From positions 1 to 5,294 of the forward strand of contig JBBQNM010000098.1 in NCBI GenBank assembly GCA_038329895.1: DNA of 5,294 nucleotides, written 5' to 3'. Below, piece after piece: positions 1-5,196 of this stretch (position 1 is its first letter; each line of letters opens with the position of its first letter). The position numbers and the translations under genes were made by a program. The notes below the pieces were generated by a model. It worked only from the letters and a program-made list of their open reading frames with translations, had not been told where the DNA came from and did not search any database. The DNA comes from Mayfieldus sp038329895. GTDB taxonomy: Bacteria; Actinomycetota; Thermoleophilia; Solirubrobacterales; 70-9.

Positions 1-428
1 CTCGCCACCACTCCGGCCAGCTGCGCGTGGAGGGCATCGAGGCCGGGGAGCCGGGCGATCACCTTGAACTCCTCCGCGTCGAGCATCTCGCCGTCCACGA
101 GCCCGCCCTTGAACTCGAGCACCTCCCATTCGCGGTCCAGCGTCGTGATCGCCTTCGCGGCGAGCGCCATGTCGCCTCGCACGAAGGTCAGGGCCGTGGG
201 GCCTTCGAGCAACTCGGTCAGCTGCTCGCGACCGGCCTTCTCCGCCGCGAGCTTGGTGAGCCGGTTCTTGACCACCCGAAAGCTGGCGTCGGCCTCGCGC
301 AGCTTGGCCCGAAGCTCGGCCGCCTGCGGCACGCTGATGCCCCTGTAGTCGATCGCGAAGATAGACTCCGCGGCCTCGATCTGGCCTGCGATCTCCTCGA
401 CTGCGGCGGCTTTTTCCTCGCGGTTCAA
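1..428 (-). CDS. rplJ: 50S ribosomal protein L10, 5' part (truncated by left window edge)
   Basis: L10 forms the base of the ribosomal stalk: its N-terminal domain binds 23S rRNA and its C-terminal helix carries L7/L12 dimers. The visible 142 codons read as a standard L10 N-terminal domain: MNREEKAAAVEEIAGQIEAA, then IDYRGISVPQ, the conserved FRVVKNRLTKLA segment, EGPTALTF, and FKGGLVDGEML. The reading frame runs open to the left edge, so the C-terminal stalk-binding helix lies outside. The start is taken as TTG at 428 because it gives the typical L10 N-terminus (MNREEKA); no ATG or GTG lies in frame between it and the terminator upstream. No Shine-Dalgarno sequence is visible there; a heptamer repeat occupies that place. 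Upstream lie an L10 leader and an attenuator, so expression is probably autoregulated by the L10-L12 complex. rplL is expected just beyond the window (inference). Confidence 0.95.
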   Translation of the reverse strand, partial: MNREEKAAAVEEIAGQIEAAESIFAIDYRGISVPQAAELRAKLREADASFRVVKNRLTKLAAEKAGREQLTELLEGPTALTFVRGDMALAAKAITTLDREWEVLEFKGGLVDGEMLDAEEFKVIARLPGLDALHAQLAGVVA

Positions 429-430
429 AG

Positions 431-463
431 GTTCGGTGCTCGGTGCTCGGTGTTCGGTGCTCG
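431..463. repeat. Heptamer tandem repeat in the rplJ leader
   Basis: Four head-to-tail copies of GTGYTCG (plus strand) lie at 436-442, 443-449, 450-456 and 457-463. Three are GTGCTCG and the third is GTGTTCG; a partial GTTCG unit precedes them at 431-435. The array ends 3 bases upstream of the TTG start of rplJ, in the space where a ribosome binding site would normally lie. A 7-bp unit is prone to copy-number slippage. Whether it has a function is unknown. Confidence 0.85.
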
Positions 464-477
464 GCCCCTTGGCAATG

Positions 478-499
478 AAAAACCCGCCAAGCAGGCGGG
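478..499 (-). terminator. Intrinsic terminator / attenuator upstream of rplJ
   Basis: On the minus strand a perfect 6-bp stem, CCCGCC (499-494) with GGCGGG (488-483), closes a TGCTT loop and is followed at once by five T residues (482-478). This is a textbook Rho-independent terminator. It lies about 50 bases upstream of the rplJ start and directly downstream of the L10 leader element, which is the arrangement expected for transcription attenuation. It would also stop read-through arriving from rplA. The plus strand has no T tract here, so it acts on minus-strand transcripts only. Confidence 0.8.
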
Positions 500-590
500 C
501 ACAGAGGCGACAAGCGTCTTCTGGCTCCACCTGCACCGGGCTTCCGGGCTTGCGCCCCGCCGGTGGTCTTCGGCAGCTATGCGGGGGCGA
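500..590 (-). promoter_or_regulatory. L10 leader RNA element (ribosomal protein autoregulatory leader)
   Basis: Read on the minus strand, this stretch resembles the L10 leader family: GCTGCCGAAGACC, then a helix CACCGG (565-560) with CCGGTG (539-534) enclosing a GGGC-GCAA-GCCC stem-loop (557-546), then GCAGGTGGAG and AGAAGACG. Elements of this family bind L10 or the L10-L12 complex and feed back on rplJL expression. The position, directly between a putative promoter and a terminator ahead of rplJ, agrees. The call rests on recalled consensus and visible pairing; no covariance model was run, and the boundaries are approximate. Confidence 0.75.
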
Positions 591-596
591 ATCTTA
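591..596 (-). promoter_or_regulatory. Candidate -10 box for the rplJ leader transcript
   Basis: The minus strand reads TAAGAT here, a good match to the TANNNT -10 form used by actinobacterial housekeeping sigma factors. It would start a transcript near 584, just before the L10 leader. No convincing -35 hexamer lies 16-19 bases upstream. The placement is better evidence than the sequence. Confidence 0.4.
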
Positions 597-688
597 GCCA
601 GCTCGAGGCTTGCACGGGCGTGGGGCTCACCGCCCTCACCAGATTGACCTGTCTTCACGCCGAGATCCGGAGGGCCGACCGGGAGCAC

Positions 689-876
689 ATGAAGGTCCGT
701 GAGATCGTCAGGCTCATCGAGCGGGACGGGTGGCAAGTCGTTCGAACACGCGGCAGCCACCGTCAGTTCAAGCATCCCACGAAGCCGGGCTTGTCACCGT
801 GCCCGGCAAGCCCGCCCATGACTTGCATCCAAAGACGCAGAGCAGCATCCTTCGACAAGCGGGACTGAAGCGATGA
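689..876 (+). pseudogene. hicA: HicA-family mRNA interferase toxin, frameshifted
   Basis: HicA toxins are small double-stranded-RNA-binding-fold RNases that cleave mRNA and are neutralised by HicB. The first 35 codons give MKVREIVRLIERDGWQVV followed by RTRGSHRQFKHPTKPGL, with the family GSH motif and its catalytic histidine at residue 24. After GL (788-793) the frame continues as unrelated SPCPASPP and stops at the TGA at 866-868. One frame over, from 793, the expected HicA end appears: VTVPGKPAHDL, then HPKTQSSILRQAGLKR and a stop at 874-876. The length of 188 bases is one short of a 62-residue gene, so a single base is missing near 790-793. The restored stop overlaps the hicB ATG as ATGA, the usual hicAB coupling. 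Either the toxin is inactivated or this is a sequencing error. A weak GGGAG lies just before the ATG. Confidence 0.85.
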
Positions 877-1115
877 CCGAATTGGCCGAGAAGGCAGAGC
901 GCTATCTAATCCTGATTGAGGGAGGACCTCCCTCGAACTATTCAGCCTGGTCGCCGGACCTGCCCGGCTGTGTTGCGACGGGCGCAACACGCGAGGCCTG
1001 TGAGCGCGAGATGCGAGAGGCGATCGCGTTTCACCTCCAGGGGTTGGCCGAGGAGGGGGAGCCGATCCCTGATCCCTCAGGTCCCGGCGTCTACATCGAG
1101 GCATCCCTCGCGTAG
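873..1115 (+). CDS. hicB: HicB-family antitoxin
   Basis: This 80-residue protein matches short HicB antitoxins with the partial RNase-H-like fold: YLILIEGG (11-18), the hallmark NYSAWSPDLPGCVATG (22-37), TREACEREMREAIAFHLQGL (39-58) and a GEPIPDPSG tail. It should bind and inhibit HicA. It lacks the extra C-terminal helix-turn-helix or ribbon-helix-helix domain of longer HicB proteins, so autorepression by this protein alone is doubtful. The ATG lies inside the ATGA overlap with the restored hicA stop, implying translational coupling. Codons such as TAT, CTA, ATT and TTG near its start differ from the GC-ending codons of its neighbours, suggesting horizontal acquisition. It converges on rplA with 46 bases between the stops (1116-1161) and no clear terminator there. 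Confidence 0.9.
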   Translation: MTELAEKAERYLILIEGGPPSNYSAWSPDLPGCVATGATREACEREMREAIAFHLQGLAEEGEPIPDPSGPGVYIEASLA

Positions 1116-1161
1116 CGCCTCCCGGCGTCCAGCTCAGCGCGGATGATCTGACAGTCCGCAG

Positions 1162-1929
1162 TCAGGCAGGGACGGACTCTGAGGCCTCGGAAGGGCCTTC
1201 CGCCCCTTCCGTAGCGGCGGCGCCAGGCACGATGTCGCGTTCCCCAGTCTTGCCGGTGTCGACCCGGATCCCGGGGCCCATCGTCGTCGTCAGGGTGCTG
1301 GAAAGGATGTAGCGACCCTTGGCGCCAGCGGGCTTGGCGCGCACGATCTCGTCTATCACCGCCGCGTAGTTCTCCAGCAGCTGGCGCTCGTCGAAGCTCG
1401 CCTTGCCGATCGTCAGGTGCACTATGGCCTGGCGGTCGGTTCGGTACTCGACCTTTCCCGCCTTCGATTCGCCAACGGCCTTCTCGAGGTCATCGGTGAC
1501 GGTGCCGACCTTCGGGTTCGGCATCTTGCCCTGGGGGCCGAGGATGCGCCCGAGCTTGCCGACCACCGACATCATGTCGGGCGTCGCGATCGCGACGTCG
1601 AAGTCGGTCCATCCCTCCTCGACCCGCTTTGCCAGGTCGTCGTCGCCGACGAAATCGGCCCCGGCGGCCTCCGCGTCGCGCGCCTTCTGGCCCTTGGCGA
1701 AGACGGCGATCGTCACGTCCCTGCCGAGGCCGTGCGGGAGCGCCAGCGTTCCGCGCAGCTGCTCCTCGGCGTGGCGCACGTTGACGCCCAGTCGCACGTG
1801 CAGCTCTACGGTCTCGTCGAACTTCGCCGTCGCGCCCTCCTTCAGCAGCTGCACCGCCTCCGGGGGCGGGTACTGGCGGGGGCGGTCGATCTTCTCGTAG
1901 ACCTCGCGGTAGCGCTTGCCGTGAGCCAT
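1162..1929 (-). CDS. rplA: 50S ribosomal protein L1
   Basis: L1 binds 23S rRNA helices 76-78, forms the mobile L1 stalk that handles E-site tRNA, and in many bacteria represses its own operon mRNA. The 255-residue protein starts MAHGKRYREVYEKID and shows LHVRLGVNVRHAEEQLRG (43-60), GADFVGDDDLAKRVEEGW (90-107), the L1 signature LGRILGPQGKMPNPKVGT (126-143), GKVEYRTDR and the end domain with ILSSTLTTTMGPGIRVD. A non-conserved acidic, Ala/Ser/Glu-rich tail from about residue 236 makes it somewhat longer than the 234-residue E. coli protein. A ribosome binding site AAGGGAA (1942-1936) overlaps the end of rplK and sits 6 bases from the ATG. The gap to rplK is 2 bases, so they are one operon. Confidence 0.98.
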   Translation of the reverse strand: MAHGKRYREVYEKIDRPRQYPPPEAVQLLKEGATAKFDETVELHVRLGVNVRHAEEQLRGTLALPHGLGRDVTIAVFAKGQKARDAEAAGADFVGDDDLAKRVEEGWTDFDVAIATPDMMSVVGKLGRILGPQGKMPNPKVGTVTDDLEKAVGESKAGKVEYRTDRQAIVHLTIGKASFDERQLLENYAAVIDEIVRAKPAGAKGRYILSSTLTTTMGPGIRVDTGKTGERDIVPGAAATEGAEGPSEASESVPA

Positions 1930-1931
1930 CG

Positions 1932-2360
1932 CTAGTTCCCTTCGACGTCGACGCCCATCGAACGGGCGGTGCCGGCGATGATCTTCGACGCGGCGTCGAT
2001 GTCGTTGGCGTTCAGGTCGGGCATCTTGCGCTCGGCAATCTGGCGCACCTGGGTCATGCTGATCGTGCCGACCTTGTTGAGGTGCGGTTCGCCGGAGCCC
2101 TTGTCGATTCCCGCCGCCTCCTTGATCAGCACCGCTGCCGGGGGCGTCTTGGTGATGAACTCGAAGGAACGGTCCTCATAGACGGTGATCTCGACCGGGA
2201 TGATCGTCCCGGCGTCCCCCTGGGTCCTCTCATTGAACGCCTTGCAGAACTCCATGATGTTGACCCCGTGCTGACCCAGCGCCGGGCCGACCGGTGGGGC
2301 CGGGTTCGCAGCCCCGGCAGGGATCTGCAGCTTGATCAGCGTCAGGACCTTCTTGGCCAT
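1932..2360 (-). CDS. rplK: 50S ribosomal protein L11
   Basis: L11 binds the GTPase-associated region of 23S rRNA and is the site of action of thiopeptides and of RelA-type stress sensing. The 142-residue length is normal. The N-terminal domain shows LQIPAGAANPAPPVGPALGQ (11-30) and HGVNIMEFCKAFNERT (31-46); the RNA-binding C-terminal domain shows TPPAAVLIKEAAG, KVGTISMTQVRQIAE and the L11 signature region MPDLNANDIDAASKIIAGTA (113-132) ending in SMGVDVEGN. The ATG at 2360 is chosen because MAKKVLTLIK is the family N-terminus, although the frame stays open far upstream into the preceding gene. No Shine-Dalgarno sequence precedes it. It follows the beta-helix/RTX gene by 46 bases. Confidence 0.98.
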   Translation of the reverse strand: MAKKVLTLIKLQIPAGAANPAPPVGPALGQHGVNIMEFCKAFNERTQGDAGTIIPVEITVYEDRSFEFITKTPPAAVLIKEAAGIDKGSGEPHLNKVGTISMTQVRQIAERKMPDLNANDIDAASKIIAGTARSMGVDVEGN

Positions 2361-2369
2361 CGGCGGGCG

Positions 2370-2375
2370 AGGATA
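2370..2375 (-). promoter_or_regulatory. Candidate -10 box of a near-leaderless rplK promoter
   Basis: The minus strand reads TATCCT, a TANNNT-type -10 box, ending 9 bases before the rplK ATG. A start 6-7 bases downstream would leave an untranslated leader of only about 2-3 bases, which fits the missing ribosome binding site. No -35 element is evident, so this is weak. Confidence 0.3.
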
Positions 2376-2406
2376 GCGGGAAGAACCAGCCTGCCTCGCC
2401 GCGCCG

Positions 2407-3804
2407 CTAACAGCTCGTGATGCGGTCCTTGCCCGACCTGCTTCGGCAGCGGTCGCTGCCTCCACCACCCGAGAGCCGATCGGCGCCGCCCTGCCCCGCC
2501 AAGCGGTCCTTGCCGGGACCGCCCTTGATCCGGTCGCGCCCGCCTCCACCACGCAACAAGTCCTTGCCCCCCTGGCCAAAGATCGTGTCGGGGCCGCCGC
2601 CCCCATCGACCTTGTCGGCGCCGGCGCCGGCCCGGATCGTGTCGCGGCCACCGAGGCCGCAGACGAGATCCTTGCCGCCCTGGGCGAGGATCAGGTCGCG
2701 GCCCGGAGTGCCGACGATCACGTCGCGGCCCGGGGTTGTAGTGACCGGGCCGGAGCCTCCTGACGCCAACAGCGTGGCGCTCTGCCCGAAGCACTTCGGG
2801 CCCCGTCGCAGCACCGTGAACTCGTCGGCGCCGATGTCGGGCGCCGCCCCCTGCGAGCGCGGCTCGCCGTCGATGTCGATGCTGTCGGCGGCCGCGTCCC
2901 TGGCCCCCCGGTCGATCGTCCACGAGCCGGCGAGCTGATGGACGTCGCCGGCGGCAGGGTTGGCGAGCATCGCGGGCGCCGTCTGATTTGTGCCGGCGCC
3001 CGGGTCGGTGACCGTGCCGTGGGTCCCCTCGAGCTGCGAGTCGTAGTTGGAGAAGGAGAAGTCGGCGATCGCGGCCGAGCCGCCCGAGCCGCCGACTGCG
3101 CTGGCGTCTGTGGAGGTGCCGTTGGCGATCACGCTGCTGGCGTCCACGGTGACGCTGCCGCCACTGCCGCTGCTGGTCGACGCGACTCCGGTCGAAGAGG
3201 CACCGGTGGCGACGGCGGTGACGTGACGGAGCACGGCGACGGCGTCGTTGCCCGGCGCCACCCCGGCGCTTCCGATCAAGGCCGTGCCCCCGCTCCCGGT
3301 TGCGATGCAGCCGCTGTCGTTCAGCAGCGGGGGAGTCGCGGCGCTGGCCTGCAGGTAGCAGGCGATCGCGCCACCGGCGCTGGTGATCGAGACCACCCGC
3401 TGGGCCCGCGCTCCGACGCCGACGATCAGCCCGATGACGGCCGACGTGTGCACCTCGACGTTCTCCAGGGTCGCCCCGGCGTGGCCGAGTACGACGGCGA
3501 AGCCGGAGTTCGAGTCGATCAAGGGGCGCGCCGCGCCAGCGGCAGGGTGGACGTGGATCGCGTCGCTGGCCAGCAGCGGGTCGGTCCCGGTGCTGTAGGT
3601 GCCACCGAGCAGGACCACCTCGTCGCCGTCGGTGACCGCAGGCGCCTCGACCGCGGTCTGGATGTCGCAGGGGGCGGCCTCGGCGCAGGCGGTGCCGCCG
3701 CCGCCCGGGGCGGCGAAGCGCACGGCACCGCTTGCAGTGACCGGCGCCAGCAGGCAAAGCAACCCCGACAGGGCCGCTGCCCAGATAGACCTGCGTAAGA
3801 CCAA
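2407..3804 (-). CDS. Secreted beta-helix protein with RTX-type calcium-binding repeats
   Basis: A 465-residue exported protein of unknown function. Residues 1-27 form a Sec signal peptide (MVLRR, hydrophobic AALSGLLCLLAPV, likely cleavage after TASGA). Residues 35-75 (ACAEAAPCDIQTAV, GDEVVLLGGTY) resemble the first coil of pectate-lyase-like parallel beta-helices, followed by Gly/Ala/Ser/Thr-rich coils to about 290. IDIDGEPRSQGAAPDIGADE (309-328) matches the motif of choice-of-anchor-Q proteins. Residues 357-465 hold about eleven RTX nonapeptides of GGxGxDxUx type, such as GQGGKDLLR and GGGGRDRIK, expected to bind calcium. It ends in Cys465, which could pair with Cys453. The TTG start at 3804 is supported by AGGGAG (3818-3813), 8 bases away. 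It likely acts at or outside the cell surface. It lies between nusG and rplK, an unusual place. No catalytic residues could be assigned. Confidence 0.88.
   Translation of the reverse strand: MVLRRSIWAAALSGLLCLLAPVTASGAVRFAAPGGGGTACAEAAPCDIQTAVEAPAVTDGDEVVLLGGTYSTGTDPLLASDAIHVHPAAGAARPLIDSNSGFAVVLGHAGATLENVEVHTSAVIGLIVGVGARAQRVVSITSAGGAIACYLQASAATPPLLNDSGCIATGSGGTALIGSAGVAPGNDAVAVLRHVTAVATGASSTGVASTSSGSGGSVTVDASSVIANGTSTDASAVGGSGGSAAIADFSFSNYDSQLEGTHGTVTDPGAGTNQTAPAMLANPAAGDVHQLAGSWTIDRGARDAAADSIDIDGEPRSQGAAPDIGADEFTVLRRGPKCFGQSATLLASGGSGPVTTTPGRDVIVGTPGRDLILAQGGKDLVCGLGGRDTIRAGAGADKVDGGGGPDTIFGQGGKDLLRGGGGRDRIKGGPGKDRLAGQGGADRLSGGGGSDRCRSRSGKDRITSC
2410..2734 (-). repeat. 27-bp RTX-encoding tandem repeats
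   Basis: The 3' end of the beta-helix/RTX gene is built of about eleven imperfect 27-base units, each encoding one nonapeptide with Gly at positions 1, 2 and 4 and Asp at position 6. Units differ mostly at the residue before Asp (Arg, Lys, Ala, Pro or Ser) and at the variable positions. This is a protein-level repeat inside a gene, not a separate element. Confidence 0.8.
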
Positions 3805-3828
3805 AGGACCTTCTCCCTGCTCAGAGGC

Positions 3829-3834
3829 AGTTTA
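3829..3834 (-). promoter_or_regulatory. Candidate -10 box for the beta-helix/RTX gene
   Basis: The minus strand reads TAAACT in the relatively AT-rich 62-base gap after nusG, about 25 bases upstream of the TTG start, with a good ribosome binding site in between. No strong -35 box is seen. The gene could also be read from the nusG transcript, as no terminator is visible in the gap. Confidence 0.3.
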
Positions 3835-3866
3835 GGTCCGGCCTATTTGGATCTCATCCTCTTTAT

Positions 3867-4388
3867 TTAGATCTTCTTGACCTGGTCGTAGCCGACCTCG
3901 ACCGGAGTCTCGCGGCCGAAGATCGAAACCAGCACCTTGAGCTTGGCGGCGTCCTCGTTGATCTCCGCGATCTCGCCGGAGAAGTCGGAGAGCGGGCCGG
4001 AGATGACCTTGACCTGCTCCCCGATCGAGAACTGCGCCTGGGTGCGCGGCCGCTCGGCGGTCTCGCGATGCAGAAGCCGGTCGACCTCAGGAGCCGACAG
4101 CGCCACGGGCTTGTTGCGCGCGCCGACGAACCCGGTCACCCCAGGCGTGTTCTTGACCAGGCCCCAAGCGTCGTCTGACATCTCCATGTTGACCAGCACG
4201 TATCCGGGCATGGTCCGCTTCTCGGTCTGGACCTTCTGGCCGTCCTTGACCTCGGACACCTGCTCGGTGGGCACGACGACCTGACGGACCTGGCGCTCCT
4301 GGTCCATCGTCTGCACCCGGTGCTCGAGGTTGTGCTTGACCTTGTTCTCGTGGCCCGAGTAGGTGTTGATTACGTACCAGCGATACAT
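3867..4388 (-). CDS. nusG: Transcription termination/antitermination factor NusG
   Basis: NusG binds the RNA polymerase clamp through its NGN domain and contacts Rho or ribosomal S10 through its KOW domain, coupling transcription with termination or translation. The 173-residue protein shows the NGN start MYRWYVINTYSGHENKV, then TEKRTMPGYVLVNMEM (55-70) and TPGVTGFVG (81-89), and a C-terminal KOW domain from about 121 (GEQVKVISGPLSDFSGEI, IFGRETPVEVGYDQVKKI). The ATG at 4388 is chosen because MYRWYV is the family N-terminus; it overlaps the secE stop by one base (TGATG) with no strong ribosome binding site, so translation is probably coupled to secE. It lacks the long acidic N-terminal extension seen in many other actinobacterial NusG proteins. 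Its 3' neighbour here is the beta-helix/RTX gene instead of rplK. Confidence 0.97.
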   Translation of the reverse strand: MYRWYVINTYSGHENKVKHNLEHRVQTMDQERQVRQVVVPTEQVSEVKDGQKVQTEKRTMPGYVLVNMEMSDDAWGLVKNTPGVTGFVGARNKPVALSAPEVDRLLHRETAERPRTQAQFSIGEQVKVISGPLSDFSGEIAEINEDAAKLKVLVSIFGRETPVEVGYDQVKKI

Positions 4389-4912
4389 CAGAGGATCTGC
4401 TTGATCATCCAGTTGAAGGCCGCATCCAGGAGGCCGAGGTAGGCGCCGGCAATCGCGACAAAAACGATCGTCACGGCCGAGGCCTGCACCAGGGTATCCC
4501 GATCCGGCCACTGAACCTTCTTCAGCTCTGCCCAACAGGAGGCGATGAAACCGACCACAGCGCCGCGCTTGCGTTCCTCGGAGGCCTGCTTCTCCTTCTT
4601 TGCCAAGCGCTCGCTCTCCTTGCGCTTCTGGTCCTCGCGAGCCCGCTTCTCAGCGTCCTTCTGGTCTCGCTCGGCGGCGCGGCGCTCGGCGCGGGTGGGC
4701 TTCGAGGCGTCGGATGTCTCCAGCTCGGCCTCAGGGGCGCCAGCCGCCATCCCGATCTCCACCGCCGTGACCTCGGCGACGTCGCCCGACACCGGTACCT
4801 GGGTGTCGTGCTGCGCCTCGGCTTGGCCGTCGGGCGATGCCTTCGCCTGGCGCTGCTCCTGCGCCTCGCGGGCGCGTCTTTCGGCCTTGCGCTGCGCGCG
4901 CGTCTTGGCCAT
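4388..4912 (-). CDS. secE: Preprotein translocase subunit SecE with long charged N-terminal region
   Basis: SecE clamps the SecY channel and is essential for protein export across the plasma membrane. The conserved core is at the C-terminus: FIASCWAELKKVQWPDRDTL (122-141) with the WP hallmark, then one membrane helix at about 144-168 (ASAVTIVFVAIAGAYLGLL). The 174 residues exceed the roughly 60-90 of single-helix SecE proteins because of a hydrophilic N-terminal region. It comprises an Arg/Ala/Gln-rich block (4-25), an acidic Ala/Gly/Glu-rich linker (28-70) and a second Arg/Lys/Glu-rich, probably helical block (71-116). ATG 4912 has AAGGAGA (4929-4923) upstream, inside the rpmG end. A longer open frame upstream overlaps rpmG and is rejected. 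It lies 2 bases after rpmG and overlaps nusG by one base. Confidence 0.94.
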   Translation of the reverse strand: MAKTRAQRKAERRAREAQEQRQAKASPDGQAEAQHDTQVPVSGDVAEVTAVEIGMAAGAPEAELETSDASKPTRAERRAAERDQKDAEKRAREDQKRKESERLAKKEKQASEERKRGAVVGFIASCWAELKKVQWPDRDTLVQASAVTIVFVAIAGAYLGLLDAAFNWMIKQIL

Positions 4913-4914
4913 CG

Positions 4915-5079
4915 CTAACGAGTCTCCTTGTGCGGAGTGTGGCGGCCGCACCAGCGGCAGAACTTGCGCAGCTCGATTCGATCCGGGCTGTTTCGCCGGG
5001 ACTTGTTGGTCTGGTAGTTGCGGCGCTTGCAGTCTTCGCATGCAAGCGTCACCGCGATGCGTACCTCTCCGCGAGCCAT
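4915..5079 (-). CDS. rpmG: 50S ribosomal protein L33, zinc-binding form
   Basis: L33 is a small protein of the large subunit near the E site. The 54-residue sequence begins MARGEVRIAVTLACEDC and continues RRNYQTNKSRRNSPDRIELR, ending FCRWCGRHTPHKETR. Two CxxC pairs (Cys14/Cys17 and Cys41/Cys44) make it the zinc-binding (C+) form rather than a zinc-free paralogue. ATG 5079 gives the family length; AGGAGA (5086-5081) lies upstream, though the spacing is short (2 bases from the GGAG core). It heads the visible rpmG-secE-nusG cluster. The tRNA-Trp often found before secE is absent: only 2 bases separate the genes. Confidence 0.97.
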   Translation of the reverse strand: MARGEVRIAVTLACEDCKRRNYQTNKSRRNSPDRIELRKFCRWCGRHTPHKETR

Positions 5080-5104
5080 TTCTCCTATGCGGACGCCGTT
5101 ACAG

Positions 5105-5136
5105 AAAAACGTTCCGGGCGCAGGGCGCGCCGGAAC
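5105..5136 (-). terminator. Strong intrinsic terminator-like hairpin just upstream of rpmG
   Basis: On the minus strand GTTCCGG (5136-5130) pairs with CCGGAAC (5117-5111). Inside it, after one bulged base, GCGC (5128-5125) pairs with GCGC (5121-5118) around a CCT loop. One base later comes a run of five T (5109-5105). This is a canonical Rho-independent terminator only 25 bases before the rpmG ATG. It may end the upstream transcription unit or act as an attenuator of rpmG-secE-nusG. Which one cannot be decided from the sequence. Confidence 0.8.
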
Positions 5137-5143
5137 CGGGCGA

Positions 5144-5149
5144 AGAATA
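5144..5149 (-). promoter_or_regulatory. Candidate -10 box upstream of the rpmG hairpin
   Basis: The minus strand reads TATTCT (TANNNT type). A transcript starting 6-7 bases downstream would begin at the very edge of the hairpin at 5136. No -35 box is recognisable; a GAGGC triple repeat lies upstream instead. Confidence 0.3.
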
Positions 5150-5196
5150 GCGTGCCGCCTCGCCTCGCCTCGCACGGCAAAGACCCCAGAAACGCG

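Noticed and set aside
626..640. Direct repeat CTCACC twice upstream of hicA, as a possible operator
   Set aside because: Only two 6-base copies in GC-rich sequence, and this HicB lacks a DNA-binding domain; not distinguishable from chance.
27..647. Plus-strand open frame opposite rplJ and its leader
   Set aside because: It is antisense to clear L10 coding sequence and crosses the leader hairpin and terminator; no homology is recognised.
563..688. Upstream in-frame extension of hicA to an ATG at 563
   Set aside because: It would run through the L10 leader on the opposite strand and add about 42 residues not found in HicA. ATG 689 gives the family N-terminus.
425..775. Minus-strand open frame covering the L10 leader and hicA
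   Set aside because: It stops at the rplJ start, crosses the attenuator and lies opposite the recognisable hicA sequence.
2410..2734. Regular repeats that could suggest a CRISPR array
   Set aside because: The units are contiguous 27-base repeats without spacers and translate as RTX nonapeptides in a continuous reading frame.
2342..3757. Second long minus-strand frame through the beta-helix/RTX gene
   Set aside because: It is an Arg-rich shifted reading of the same DNA, with no domain and overlapping the rplK start.
2938..3798. Long open frame on the plus strand opposite the beta-helix/RTX gene
   Set aside because: The translation is low-complexity Gly/Arg/Ala/Asp-rich sequence typical of the antisense of a GC-rich gene. 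The minus-strand frame has a signal peptide, a ribosome binding site and recognisable motifs.
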